Of a stretch of 64,000 nucleotides of DNA, positions 16,620 through 26,303 are shown one piece after another. The position numbers were made by a program, and so were the translations under genes. Within the stretch, counting starts at the first letter, position 1; each line of letters starts with the position of its first letter. This stretch comes from Sinorhizobium alkalisoli (GTDB taxonomy: Bacteria > Pseudomonadota > Alphaproteobacteria > Rhizobiales > Rhizobiaceae): positions 1,984,001 through 2,048,000 of the forward strand of contig NZ_CP034909.1 of assembly GCF_008932245.1 (NCBI RefSeq), given 5' to 3'. The notes beneath the pieces are model-generated. The model was not told the DNA's origin and ran no database searches. It was given only the letters and a program-made list of their open reading frames with translations.

Positions 16620-18610
16620 GGCAGCACGCCCTCCGGCATGTATCTCGCGGAGATTTCCAGCGCCGCCATCAGAGCCGTCACCATGAGGACGACGAGGACC
16701 GAGAGCGCCGAGGCAAGATCGGAGGAACCGCTGTCGTCGAGATTGAAGATCGCCACCCCGAGCGTCTGCGTGCCGGCCGACCAGAGCAGCGCCGACACCG
16801 TCAGCTCGTTCGCCGCGATCAGGAAGACGAGGATGACGGAGGCGCCGGCCGCGGGCGCGATCACGGGCAGCAGCACGTCGCGCATGCGACGCAGGAGACC
16901 GGCCCCCGCGAGCCGCGCCGCCTCTTCGAGCGACGGGTCCATCTGCAGCATGGCGCTCATCACCGGCTTCAGGCTGACAGCAAGAAAGGAAGAGAAATAG
17001 GCGGCGAGAATGATCCAGACCGTGCCGTAGAGCGACAGCCCGACGAGCGGCAGCGGCGCCGCGAAGAGAAGGACGAAGGCGACGGCAAGGACGATGCCCG
17101 GCAGCGCATAGGGAACCTCGATAAGGATCGCCAAAAAATTGGCAAGCGCACCCTTCCGTCGCGCCAGCAGATAGCCGGCAGGCACGGTGATGACAAGCAG
17201 ACCGACCGCGGCGGCGGAGGCGAGAAAGAGTGAATTCCGGAACGCCGTCAGCGTCAGGGATTGGCGACAGAGGATTTCGCCATAGGCGCGGAAGGAGACC
17301 GTCTCGAGCGTCAGAGGCACGCCATAGGCCGGCACCAGCGAGCTTGCGACGAGCGCCAGCAGCGGCGCCGCGAGCACGAGCGCCAGCACGCCCCAGAGCA
17401 GGCCTTCGACGAGGAGCCTGAAGCGGCCGAGCGAAAAGGCGGCACTGGCACCGGAAAGGCCGAGCGGGCGATAGTCCCGGCCCTGAAGCATCCGCTGCTG
17501 CAGGAGGAGCCCGGCGGCGGAAATGACGGCGATCAGGGTCGACAGTATGGCGATCTCGCCGAAGGTGGAGGTGCCGAAGCTCGCGAGCCGGCTATAGATC
17601 AGGGTCGGCAGCGTTTCGATCGAGGCGGGAATGCCGAGGATCGCCGGAATGCCGAAATTGCCGATGCCGGAAACGAAGGCGATCGCCGCGCCCGCGACCA
17701 GTCCCGGACTTCCGAGCGGCAGCAGGATGTCGCGGAAGACCCGCAAGGGCGAAGCGCCCGCAAGGCGCGCCGCCTCGACGCCGTCACGCGGGATTGCGGC
17801 AAGCCCGGCCTTCACCGCCAGGAAGACGAGCGGCGCATGCTGCACGCCGAGCAGAAGCGCGATGCCGGAAAGCGAGTAGAGCGGCTGCGGTCTACCGAGC
17901 GGCGGCGCCAGCCCCAGCGTCTTCAGAAGCGGACTCGACGGGCCCGACATCTCCACCCAGGCAAGCGCCGTCACCTGCGGCGGGATCATCATCGGCAGCA
18001 TGAAGGCGAAGCTCAAGAAGAGCTTGCCGCGAATGTCGGTGAGCGCCAGGGCGAAGCCGAAGAGCGTGCCGAGCACCAGCGAAACGGCCATGCCGCCTGT
18101 GGCGGCCAGCAGGGTGTTGCGGAGCGCGGCGATGGTGGCGGGCTCAAGAAGCAGCTTTGCGCCCTCGCCATCCGTCAAACCGCCAAGGCCGGCCCAGCCG
18201 AGACGGATCAGCGGCAGCGCCGAAAGCAGGAACACGAGGCAGAAGACCAGGGGCAACAGCCAGCCGGGCTCGCCGCCGGCGGTCGCCTGCGGGCTGCTGC
18301 CGTGCTCCTGCGGCGCCAGCCGCCTCGGCTTGCGTAACCCGTCTTCCGTAACGTCAGGCGACGACGGGTGGTTCAGTTCCTTCGCGATCCTGCCCGGCAC
18401 GGCCGGCGACGCCTCCCCTCGCCGTCCGGCGCCTTCCAGCGTTTCGCCGCCAAAGGCAAGCCGCAGCCGGCCGAAACGGCCACCGCGGGCGATCTCGTCC
18501 GTTCCGGAGCAGGCACCCGCGGATTTCCCCGCGGGTGCCTGGCCGGATTCCGTCTGCCGCCGGTTCTGAACCGGGAACCGTGACACATTTTTGCGCAACT
18601 TGCTCAGCAT
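16607..18610 (-). CDS. Iron(III)-type ABC transporter, fused permease
   Basis: Two permease units of about 260 residues lie in one chain, each with an EAA loop (EAARLAGASPLRVFRDILLPL and EEAARLAGAGLLRRMRDVLLPV), as in FbpB/AfuB. The first membrane segment begins only after about 115 residues of Pro/Gly/Arg-rich sequence. The ATG at 18610 is 7 bases after the stop of the binding-protein gene but has no clear ribosome site. A strong hairpin at 18511-18540 falls inside this presumed N-terminal extension. The true start may therefore lie below 18511, at a non-ATG codon. The function, import of ferric iron or a phosphorylated sugar, follows from the family and operon. Confidence 0.8.
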   Translation of the reverse strand: MLSKLRKNVSRFPVQNRRQTESGQAPAGKSAGACSGTDEIARGGRFGRLRLAFGGETLEGAGRRGEASPAVPGRIAKELNHPSSPDVTEDGLRKPRRLAPQEHGSSPQATAGGEPGWLLPLVFCLVFLLSALPLIRLGWAGLGGLTDGEGAKLLLEPATIAALRNTLLAATGGMAVSLVLGTLFGFALALTDIRGKLFLSFAFMLPMMIPPQVTALAWVEMSGPSSPLLKTLGLAPPLGRPQPLYSLSGIALLLGVQHAPLVFLAVKAGLAAIPRDGVEAARLAGASPLRVFRDILLPLGSPGLVAGAAIAFVSGIGNFGIPAILGIPASIETLPTLIYSRLASFGTSTFGEIAILSTLIAVISAAGLLLQQRMLQGRDYRPLGLSGASAAFSLGRFRLLVEGLLWGVLALVLAAPLLALVASSLVPAYGVPLTLETVSFRAYGEILCRQSLTLTAFRNSLFLASAAAVGLLVITVPAGYLLARRKGALANFLAILIEVPYALPGIVLAVAFVLLFAAPLPLVGLSLYGTVWIILAAYFSSFLAVSLKPVMSAMLQMDPSLEEAARLAGAGLLRRMRDVLLPVIAPAAGASVILVFLIAANELTVSALLWSAGTQTLGVAIFNLDDSGSSDLASALSVLVVLMVTALMAALEISARYMPEGVLPWRN
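18511..18540 (-). terminator. Stem-loop between binding-protein and permease genes
   Basis: Perfect 12-base arms (18511-18522, 18529-18540) enclose a 6-base loop. It lies just after the end of the binding-protein gene in transcript direction. In ABC importer operons such a stem often limits read-through or protects the upstream mRNA, so that more binding protein than permease is made. No T tract follows. Confidence 0.55.
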
Positions 18611-18617
18611 CAGCCGA

Positions 18618-19598
18618 TCAGTTGGTGCCGAAGACGCCGGAGAAGGTTTTAAGGTCCGCTTCGGCATTCTTCACCGCCGCGGCCGCATCGACCGGCAGAA
18701 CCTTGATCGTCTCGCGGGCCGGAAAGCCTTGCGGCAGCGCCACGCCGTCGCGGGCCGGGATATAGCCCATCTTCGATGCCAGCTTCTGGCCCTCCACGGA
18801 GAGAAGGAAGTCGACGAACTTTTTCGCGGCGTCTGCATTCTTCGCGGTCTTGAGGATCGCCACCGGCTCGGTGACGACGGAAACGCCTTCCGCCGGGAAG
18901 ACGAACTCCACCGGTGCGCCCCTGGCCTTTTCGCGGATGGCCATGAAATCGACCACCATGCCATAGGCCTTCTCGCCGGTTGCGACTGCCTTCAACACCC
19001 CGCCATTGCCGCCGGCGGCCGTCGCGCCGTTTCCGGCAAGCGCCTTGTAGTAGTCCCAGCCGAGGCCGTCGATCGCGGTCAACGTCTGCGCATGGATCAG
19101 CGCCGCGCCGGAGGTGAGCGGGCTCGGCATGGTGACGAGGCCCTTTGCCTCCGGTTTCGCCAGGTCCTGCCAGCCCGTGGGCTTCATCGCGGCAGCCGTG
19201 TTGTAGATGATCCCGGTGGTGATCATCTTCGTCGAGTAGTAGGCGCCGTCCGCGTCGAAGAGCGCGGCATCGTAAGCCGCCGCTTCCGGAGACTTGTAAG
19301 GCATCAGGTGCCCCGCTTCCTTCAGCCGCTGCATCGTCACCGTATCGGCGATCAAGAGCACGTCCGCCGCCGGATTGCCCGCTTCGATCTCGGCCATCAG
19401 CTTGGCCATGATCTTCGTCGTGCCCTCACGCACCCACTCGACCTCGACACCGGGATTTGCCGCCTCGAACGCATCCACCGTCGCCTGCGCATCCTCATTC
19501 GGCTGGCTGGTGTAGAGGATCAGGCTTTCGGCCTGCGCCGCGGTGGAGAGAAGACCGGCAATGGCTGCTGCGGCAACGGCGGAGATGATCGTTTTCAT
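18618..19598 (-). CDS. ABC transporter substrate-binding protein, AfuA/FbpA type
   Basis: The product is 326 residues with a signal peptide (MKTIISAVAAAAIAGLLS, cut near AQAE). The mature protein starts ESLILYTSQPNED, typical of the iron(III)/AfuA branch of class II binding proteins, and contains MITTGIIYNT and GLVTMPSPLTSG. It acts in the periplasm as the receptor for the importer encoded downstream. AfuA relatives bind ferric iron, phosphonates or sugar phosphates; the ligand cannot be fixed from the visible residues. It is the first gene of the three-gene operon. Confidence 0.87.
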   Translation of the reverse strand: MKTIISAVAAAAIAGLLSTAAQAESLILYTSQPNEDAQATVDAFEAANPGVEVEWVREGTTKIMAKLMAEIEAGNPAADVLLIADTVTMQRLKEAGHLMPYKSPEAAAYDAALFDADGAYYSTKMITTGIIYNTAAAMKPTGWQDLAKPEAKGLVTMPSPLTSGAALIHAQTLTAIDGLGWDYYKALAGNGATAAGGNGGVLKAVATGEKAYGMVVDFMAIREKARGAPVEFVFPAEGVSVVTEPVAILKTAKNADAAKKFVDFLLSVEGQKLASKMGYIPARDGVALPQGFPARETIKVLPVDAAAAVKNAEADLKTFSGVFGTN

Positions 19599-19687
19599 GG
19601 CGTAGCCCTCGGCTTGTGGAATATGGAGCCGAGGGATAGTGGCGTTGTTTTACAGGGGTGTGACAGGGGGGGCGAATGCGGCGCTAC

Positions 19688-19726
19688 TGCATGTCTCCTT
19701 TGATTGGTCTAAGGCAAAGACATGCA
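19688..19726. repeat. Rhizobial-type palindromic repeat (tgcatgtct element)
   Basis: The 9-base arms tgcatgtct (19688-19696) and agacatgca (19718-19726) enclose 21 bases and are followed by cagttcaaagtgttac. The same style of sequence reappears around 36010-36045, so this is probably one member of a dispersed family. Confidence 0.5.
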
Positions 19727-19759
19727 GCAGTTCAAAGTGTTACGACGCCGCTGCGTGCC

Positions 19760-20950
19760 TCAGGACGGCGACGCCGCCGGCAAGGCGTTTCCGGCAGTGC
19801 CCCGCGCCTCCGTGACTGCGGCCCGGACGAGCGTCCGGCGGCGCAGCATCAAGGCGTAGACTGCCGCGTAGATGCCGATCACGACCACGCCGACCCACTC
19901 GATCTTGAACGGCGTGAACTGATAGGCCATCACCAGGCCCAGCTGAAGAAAGAAGTGCAAAGGATAATATGCCGGGCCGAGCCGTGTCTTCGTCCAGCCA
20001 AGATTGAGGCCGTAGAGACGGATCAACGAGTCGAGCGAATTCACGACGAAAACGATCCCGACCGTCACCATGAACCAGTTCAACCAGCCGGGAATTGTGA
20101 TCTGCCGCTCGAAGTAGATGTAAAGCACCGCGAACCAGACGGCCAAGGGGATGGAAGGCAGAAGGATCATCGCGCCGGCCAGCCGCCATGTCCTGAGCCC
20201 TCCGACGAACATGGACACGAACTGGCCGATCATGATGCTCCACGAGAACCACCAGAAAAGATAGAATTCGTGATAGGCGGTGATCGGGCTGACGAAACGG
20301 TGCAGATTTGCAAAATAGTCCGACAGCAGGCCGAGATTCGACGCGAGACTGCCCGCTCCAGCGCCGCCGGAGTAATAGGCCGCCGCCGGTACCGCGACGA
20401 CAGCCAGGGTCACGAACATCCATGTCGAACTGACGGCCAGCCATTTCATGAAATTGACGCTGCCGCTGGAATAGACCGACACCGCGATGACGCAAAGGAC
20501 GATCGCCCACAGCGCGGTCGCCGAAACATCGCCGATATAGCTCGGCAAGGCGGTGAGAAAGAGATAGCAGGTGAAGGCGCAGGTCGCGATCACCGTGAGG
20601 TTGTAGACCCATTTGACGATCGCAATCTCGAAAATCTGCAGCCGCGGTTCGAGCACGACGAAGTAGAAGGCCGAGAGAAAGTACATCATCCAGACCAGCG
20701 GTCCCCACATGCCGAACTCGATGGCGAGCGGATTGGTGAACCGGTAGGCCTCATCCGCCGCGTAAACCGGAAATTCGGTGAGCGGCAGCATGACGAGACC
20801 CATGTCCAGGCCGGCCGTGAACAGCAGCGCCACGAAGGTGAAGGTGCCGACCGGGGTTTGCCCGCAACAGCGGACGTTGCTCCAGCGCAGGATGACGAAG
20901 ACAGCGCTGATTAATACCGCCAGATAGGCGGTGCTGATGATGTAACTCAC
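19760..20950 (-). CDS. Short, divergent BCCT-family transporter
   Basis: The GTG at 20950 is chosen because GGGAGGT lies 6 bases upstream; this gives 396 residues with about ten membrane segments. The segment LLFTAGLDMGLVMLPLTEFP matches the glycine-rich TM of betaine/choline/carnitine transporters, and FWWFSWSIMIGQFVSMFVGG matches the tryptophan-rich substrate site of that family. Usual members have 500 or more residues and twelve segments, so this one is short and divergent. BCCT proteins import quaternary amines with sodium or protons, often for osmoprotection. It stands alone downstream of a hairpin. Confidence 0.7.
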   Translation of the reverse strand: MSYIISTAYLAVLISAVFVILRWSNVRCCGQTPVGTFTFVALLFTAGLDMGLVMLPLTEFPVYAADEAYRFTNPLAIEFGMWGPLVWMMYFLSAFYFVVLEPRLQIFEIAIVKWVYNLTVIATCAFTCYLFLTALPSYIGDVSATALWAIVLCVIAVSVYSSGSVNFMKWLAVSSTWMFVTLAVVAVPAAAYYSGGAGAGSLASNLGLLSDYFANLHRFVSPITAYHEFYLFWWFSWSIMIGQFVSMFVGGLRTWRLAGAMILLPSIPLAVWFAVLYIYFERQITIPGWLNWFMVTVGIVFVVNSLDSLIRLYGLNLGWTKTRLGPAYYPLHFFLQLGLVMAYQFTPFKIEWVGVVVIGIYAAVYALMLRRRTLVRAAVTEARGTAGNALPAASPS

Positions 20951-21105
20951 TGATGACCTCCCTTGCGGCAGTTCCGCCAGATTGATCGAGAGGGGAAACG
21001 CCGCCCGTAGGACGCCACAGGAACGGCAGAGATCTACGTCGGAGAACGACGCGGCGACAACCAAATGCGACGAAAGCGCCTCGCATGTTCGGATGAGCCC
21101 CTGCA

Positions 21106-21133
21106 GATGGCCGCCTCTTCCGAGGCGGCCATC
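21106..21133 (-). terminator. Strong stem-loop after the alpha/beta hydrolase gene
   Basis: Perfect 12-base arms gatggccgcctc (21106-21117) and gaggcggccatc (21122-21133) close a 4-base loop. It lies about 110 bases past the hydrolase stop on the minus strand and upstream of the transporter gene. There is no T tract, so termination is not certain. Confidence 0.5.
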
Positions 21134-21241
21134 CTGCCCGAGTTGCCCGGCTTTCCGCACAGCTTTCACCATAGCCTCGTAGCCAAAGCACCCCCAGCAA
21201 CCGAGCAATGTGCGCTCCAAGCTGCGTCCGGGCCATGACTA

Positions 21242-23170
21242 TTACCGCAGCAGCGCGGCGTCTTCGCGAGCCCTGTCCAGGACGTAGCCGACATCCTCCG
21301 GCAACATGAAGCCATCAGCGACCAGGGCCTCCGCGGCGGTCTTGACCGCCATCAGATAGGCTTCCTCGTCGGGATAGCGCTCGCCGAGGGACTTTCGGTC
21401 ATCGGTCGCGTTCGGCTCCTTCGGGAAGGGGATGAAAGTGCCAGCGAGGCTACAGAGCTCGCCCTCCGCAAAGCCCTCCCTTCGAAGGTTCCAACCGGCA
21501 TAGGTTCCGAGCGGCGCCTCGACATTTGCCATCCTGATGCCTCCCAACGGATTGCCGTCATCATCGAGCGCAGGCACGGACACCGGATAAGCCTTTCCGC
21601 GCACCGGCGGCTGTGAAGAATGGTCCATTACCCTCAGCTCATTGAAAACAGGCCGCGCCACCTCTCCGCCGATCCTCGGCAGCTTCAGATCTTCAAGGCG
21701 GACCAGCGTCGCGTCGGTCAGGCTGGGATAGCGGCTGGCCGGCGGTGCCTTGTCCTCCGATACCCAATTCGCCAAGGCGACATAAAGCGCCCGCATCACG
21801 GGTGCCGCACTCAGCGGATTGGTCGGAAAGGCGCAGGCAGCCTCCTCTTTCGACTGGGCCGACCAGCCGTTGAAATGCGGCGCTCCGGCAATGAAGTAGA
21901 GCCGCACGTCGTCCGGCATTTCCAGGGGTTCGCCGGCGGGCGAGGTGGTGACCAGCGATGCACGAGCCTGCCAGAACTCTGTAGACGTATCAGTGTGCAT
22001 GATCTTCGGGCAGGTGGCGGTGGCGCGGCAGGCGGACAGAATGCTGCCGCTTTCGCCGGTGAGCGGATCGGTGGTCTCCGCATAGGTGAAGGGGAATTGA
22101 TCGCCCGGATAGTCGTGATCCTCGTGCTGGCGCGAATACCGGCCCGGCTGCGCGAAGCGGAAATTGGTAAAGGTCTTTCGCGATCCGGCGATGTGCGGGA
22201 TGGCTCCGTCGAAAACCCTCTTGCCCGCCTCGTCGGCGTTGAAGCCGTGATAGACCAGGTCGCGCAGGAAGCGTCCCGATTGCGAGACACCGAGGGCGAT
22301 CGTGTGCTCGACGCCGTCCAGCGGGCTTTGCACCTCATGGCCATGACTGCCGCGGAGGAAGGAAACCAGGTCGCTCGTCGCGACGAAGGCAAGCCCGGCC
22401 GGAACCGCATCCTTGGCCGGATAGATGAATTCGTAGATCGCACCGGCGTCCATGTCGGCGGGTCGGGTGATCTCGATCTCCGTCGGGCCGAGATATCTGA
22501 AACTCAGGCCGGCCTTCTGCTCCGGCTGGTCGGACTCCCTCGCGCGCACCGTGAGCCTTGCCTTTGACGGATCGAGATCGGCGGCGGCATAGGTCAGGAC
22601 GGCACTGCTGACGGCACCGGGCTCGTCGAAGATGAACTGCTCCCGCGATTCGCCCGTGATCCCGTCGAGAGTGGGCAGCTCCATGTTCAGCAGATTGTCT
22701 GGCAGGTGGGTCTGCCAGCCGCTCCAGACGATCGTGTCGCCGCGATCCAAGAGAAAGCCATCGCCCGCATCGGCGGCCGTCGCCGGGACGTCGGTCGTAC
22801 CGCTGCGATTGAGCAGCATGAAACTGAGATTCCTGCCGCGGTTCGGAACCTCGTAGAGAAGAAACGGCGAACGCCGCGCCGGATCTGCGGGCACCAGCAT
22901 CGAGACCTCGGCCCTGAACACGACCTCGCCCGATCCATTCACCGGTGCCTTGTCGATGTCGACGATGCCGGCGACACGCGGCGATTTCGAGTCAACCGCG
23001 AAACTCGCGATCGCATCGATACGCTTATACGCCCCGACGCTGCCGAAGGTCTTGCCTTCGAAGGCCGGGCCTGTGGCCTTGACCTCGAAGCCGGTGACCC
23101 GCGCCAAGCCACTGCTCGACAACAGGGCGCCCGCCAGGGTGGCCGAAATTAAGATCAGGTATTTCAACAT
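21242..23170 (-). CDS. Exported alpha/beta hydrolase domain-containing protein
   Basis: The start at 23170 follows GAGGAGAGGAG and gives 642 residues with a signal peptide (MLKYLILISATLAGALLSS, cut near GLA). The nucleophile elbow GVSQSGRFLRD is near the middle and the rest matches the large secreted alpha/beta hydrolase group annotated only as 'hydrolase domain'. Later His and Asp residues (GAPHFNGW) could complete the triad. It probably acts on an ester or amide in the periplasm or outside the cell. The substrate is unknown. Confidence 0.75.
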   Translation of the reverse strand: MLKYLILISATLAGALLSSSGLARVTGFEVKATGPAFEGKTFGSVGAYKRIDAIASFAVDSKSPRVAGIVDIDKAPVNGSGEVVFRAEVSMLVPADPARRSPFLLYEVPNRGRNLSFMLLNRSGTTDVPATAADAGDGFLLDRGDTIVWSGWQTHLPDNLLNMELPTLDGITGESREQFIFDEPGAVSSAVLTYAAADLDPSKARLTVRARESDQPEQKAGLSFRYLGPTEIEITRPADMDAGAIYEFIYPAKDAVPAGLAFVATSDLVSFLRGSHGHEVQSPLDGVEHTIALGVSQSGRFLRDLVYHGFNADEAGKRVFDGAIPHIAGSRKTFTNFRFAQPGRYSRQHEDHDYPGDQFPFTYAETTDPLTGESGSILSACRATATCPKIMHTDTSTEFWQARASLVTTSPAGEPLEMPDDVRLYFIAGAPHFNGWSAQSKEEAACAFPTNPLSAAPVMRALYVALANWVSEDKAPPASRYPSLTDATLVRLEDLKLPRIGGEVARPVFNELRVMDHSSQPPVRGKAYPVSVPALDDDGNPLGGIRMANVEAPLGTYAGWNLRREGFAEGELCSLAGTFIPFPKEPNATDDRKSLGERYPDEEAYLMAVKTAAEALVADGFMLPEDVGYVLDRAREDAALLR

Positions 23171-23460
23171 GGTCTCCTCTCCTCTGCTGACAACGATGTG
23201 CGGAGATTTTCGGGACCTGCCCATGGCCCGCGTCGGGTCCCTCCCTGCTTCAGCCTTGCGTTGAGTCGTATTATGGATCACTTCTCTTGCGCACAAAGTC
23301 AATATTCTTGTATGCAATAAGCACCGGTCTGCATAATCTGAAGGGTGGAGCCGGTATCTTCCGGAAGCCCACTCGGTTCAAGTTCCGGAACCGTTGGCAG
23401 CCTGTCCCGTTGGAGCGTCGAGGCATCCAAGAGCGATTTGTCCGGAAAGGTTCAGGTGCG

Positions 23461-24060
23461 ATGGATCTCCTGCGATGGATATCCAGCCATGGCCAGTTGA
23501 TCTCGGCGCTTACCGGCGTCGGCATGCTGCTGGTCTGGGTTATCTATCTGCAGGTATTCATCAGCAGCTACAGAAGGCAACTGCGCGCGACGCTTCTGAT
23601 CGCGCGCGGTGTCGGCGACGGCCTGGAGGCCCGCTGCTTCCTGAGCAATATGAGCTCGGGGCCGGTTTACGTGCAGAGCGTGATCATCACGCTCGAAACC
23701 CCCGATGGAACATTGGTCAGGCCGGCAACCGACATTCAGGACGGCGAAGGCAGCCCGATCCAGCGGACGCGCCAGGGGCCGCTTCAACCCGGCGATATCC
23801 GCGACATCGGCTCCTTCCGCAGCCTGATCTGCCATGCGCTCGAGGCCGCCGATGACGACCCGGAGATGGTTGAGGCGATGGTCATCGAAATCCTCGGCGT
23901 CTACGGCTCCGAGGACCTGCCCGTCGGCGCCCGCCGGCGCTTCATCCTGACGAAGACGCAAGGCCGGATACGCCTGCGAGGAGCCACGATCGAGACGCAG
24001 CAGATCAGGAAGAGACGCGAGCGACGAAGGCTGATCTCCGAACTCGGGCGGGACCAGTAA
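23461..24060 (+). CDS. Membrane-anchored hypothetical protein, 199 aa
   Basis: The ATG at 23461 is preceded by GGAAAGG. The N-terminus has one membrane segment (LISALTGVGMLLVWVIYLQVFISSY around residues 14-38) and then a soluble domain with a beta-sandwich look (GLEARCFLSNMSSGPVYVQSV). The C-terminus is very basic (RKRRERRRLISELG). I do not recognise the family. The orientation with N-terminal anchor and cytosolic domain suggests a scaffold or regulator at the inner membrane. It is convergent with the TRAP genes and forms its own unit. Confidence 0.65.
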   Translation: MDLLRWISSHGQLISALTGVGMLLVWVIYLQVFISSYRRQLRATLLIARGVGDGLEARCFLSNMSSGPVYVQSVIITLETPDGTLVRPATDIQDGEGSPIQRTRQGPLQPGDIRDIGSFRSLICHALEAADDDPEMVEAMVIEILGVYGSEDLPVGARRRFILTKTQGRIRLRGATIETQQIRKRRERRRLISELGRDQ

Positions 24061-24199
24061 CAGACCGCTCAAGAGAGTGTGCCGCGCGGCCGCTTCCAGA
24101 CTGTGACCGCGCTCATCCCTCGGGGGCTGCGCGCCACGCGCTTACCACCTTACCCGAGGCCTGGGCAGAATTGTCGGTGGCAGGGGCCAAACTCTCTCA

Positions 24200-26281
24200 T
24201 TAAACCGATTGCTCGGAAGCGTGGGGCATCAGCACCTGCCGCGTGATCACGGCTCCCAGCAGCGCGATCCCCACAATCGTGGCGGCCAGATCGGGCGCGA
24301 TGAGCAACAGCGCCGCGATCATCAGCAGCAGCCGCTCTATCAGGTAGAGCGGTCCGCGGAGCCAGTTGGTGATTGCCGCCGACAGGGCGAATATCCCCAA
24401 CATTGCACCACCGGCCGCCAGTGCGAAGTCCGTGACGGTGAACTGCGGCGTGACGATCAGCAGCGCGGGCGAGAATACGAAAACGAAGGGCACCAGCGCC
24501 TTACCCATGCTCAGTCGGAAGGCAGTGTTCCCGGCCCGGAAGGCGTTCGCTCCCGCAATTCCGGAGGCAGCATAGGCGGCCAGCGCCACCGGCGGCGTTA
24601 CATCCGCGAGCACGCCGTAATAGAACACGAAGAAATGCGCGACGAGTGGCTCCACGCCCATCAGGCCGAGAATCGGCGCGGCCACCGCCACCATGATGAT
24701 GTAGTTGGCCGTCGTCGGAATGCCACAGCCCATCAGCACGCAGACCACCGCCGTAATCATCAGCGTGAACAGGAGCGTGATCGTCTGCACGCCCATCAGG
24801 TCGAACGGCAGGATGGACAACGCCGCATGCGCGGCAACCGCCCAGCCGCTGGCGAGGCTGGTGACCATGAAGGCGATCTTGAAGCCGACACCGGTCAGGG
24901 TGACGACCCCGATGATGATACCGACAAGCGCCGCCGCCGCGGTGACGGACAGTGACTGCCGCGCCCCAAGGACAAATCCCTCCCAGACGCCGATAGCCGC
25001 CTTGCGCATCCCTTCTGCGACGCCAAGCGTTTGCACCGACTGAATGACGAGCACGGCGATACAGGCAACGATGGCCCAAAAGGCCGACAGGAACGGCGTG
25101 CGCCCACTCATCAGCATCAGGACGAGAAGAATCAGCGGCAGGACCGTCAGCCAGCCTTCGCGGATCACCTTGAGCGCATTCGGCAGTTCCTCCCTGGTCA
25201 GGCCCCGCAGGCCGAGCCGTTTCGCTTCCAGGTGCACCTGCAGCAGCACACCGAAGAAATGCATGAAGGCCGGTACGATCGCGGCCAGAAGAATCGTCGT
25301 CAGCGGCAGGCCGAGGTATTCGATCATCAGGAAGGCCACCGCCCCCATGACCGGCGGCGTGATCTGGCCGCCGGTCGAAGAGGCCGCCTCGACCGCCGCC
25401 GCGAAATGTCGCGGATAGCCAATGCGGATCATTGCCGGGATGGTCAGCGCGCCGGTTGTCACGGTGTTTGCGATCGACGAACCGGAGATCGAACCGAGCA
25501 TCGCCGAGGACACCACAGATACCTTGGCCGGGCCACCCGCGAAGCGGCCGGTCAGCGCCGTTGCGACGTCGATGAACAATTGCCCAAGCCCGATCCGCGT
25601 CGCCATCACGCCGAACAAGACGAAATGGAAGACATAGGTGGCGATTACCCCAAGTGCGGTGCCGTAGATGCCCTGAGAGGTCAGGTAGAGGTGATTGACG
25701 ATATTTGACCAACTCGCTCCGGGATGCACGAGAATGCCGGGCATCGATTGGCCGAAATAGGCATAGCACATGAACAGGATTGCGATGACCGGCAACGGCC
25801 ACCCCATCGCGCGGCGCACCGCCTCCAGGAGGACGAAGATGAGCACGCTGCCCATCGCCAGGTCGAGCGGCAAGGGGTTGCCGACGCGGAAGGCAAGCTG
25901 GTCGTAGATCCACGGTATGTAAAGCGAGGTGACCGCCGCAGCGATGGCCAGGAGCCAGTCGGCCAACGGCAAGCCGAGCGGCGCGAGCCGCCCCGGTTTC
26001 ATGTCACGCCGCCCAGAAGCGGAAAAACAGACGAAGACGAGCGACAGCGTTACCGCCATATGCAGGCCGCGATGGGTTGCGGATCGCGGAATTCCGAAAC
26101 CCGCCGTGTAGAAGTGATAGCAGGACAGCAGAAACAGAACTATCCCAGACAGGATCGTCAGGGCCTGCCCGAGATTGCGGAACCGCAATTCCGGATCGAA
26201 TTTCTCCTCGAGTGCCTGCAGTTCTTCAGCGGTCAGGGGGGACGCCCCCGCCGCGCCTTCGTGGTGATCTCGCGCGCTCAT
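24200..26281 (-). CDS. TRAP transporter, fused 4TM/12TM membrane protein (TAXI type)
   Basis: The ATG at 26281 follows AAGGGGAT; 693 residues. An N-terminal four-helix DctQ-like unit is joined to a DctM-like unit of about twelve helices. The DctM part shows SGSSIANTVTTG, GGQITPPVMGAVAF and the closing ADVTPPVALAAYAASG, which are typical of TAXI-type fused TRAP permeases. It works with the binding protein encoded upstream (26510-27517), using a sodium gradient to import a carboxylate such as glutamate or a related anion. A long inverted repeat separates the two genes. Confidence 0.9.
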   Translation of the reverse strand: MSARDHHEGAAGASPLTAEELQALEEKFDPELRFRNLGQALTILSGIVLFLLSCYHFYTAGFGIPRSATHRGLHMAVTLSLVFVCFSASGRRDMKPGRLAPLGLPLADWLLAIAAAVTSLYIPWIYDQLAFRVGNPLPLDLAMGSVLIFVLLEAVRRAMGWPLPVIAILFMCYAYFGQSMPGILVHPGASWSNIVNHLYLTSQGIYGTALGVIATYVFHFVLFGVMATRIGLGQLFIDVATALTGRFAGGPAKVSVVSSAMLGSISGSSIANTVTTGALTIPAMIRIGYPRHFAAAVEAASSTGGQITPPVMGAVAFLMIEYLGLPLTTILLAAIVPAFMHFFGVLLQVHLEAKRLGLRGLTREELPNALKVIREGWLTVLPLILLVLMLMSGRTPFLSAFWAIVACIAVLVIQSVQTLGVAEGMRKAAIGVWEGFVLGARQSLSVTAAAALVGIIIGVVTLTGVGFKIAFMVTSLASGWAVAAHAALSILPFDLMGVQTITLLFTLMITAVVCVLMGCGIPTTANYIIMVAVAAPILGLMGVEPLVAHFFVFYYGVLADVTPPVALAAYAASGIAGANAFRAGNTAFRLSMGKALVPFVFVFSPALLIVTPQFTVTDFALAAGGAMLGIFALSAAITNWLRGPLYLIERLLLMIAALLLIAPDLAATIVGIALLGAVITRQVLMPHASEQSV

Positions 26282-26303
26282 CTTATCCCCTTGGCGGTTA
26301 ATA

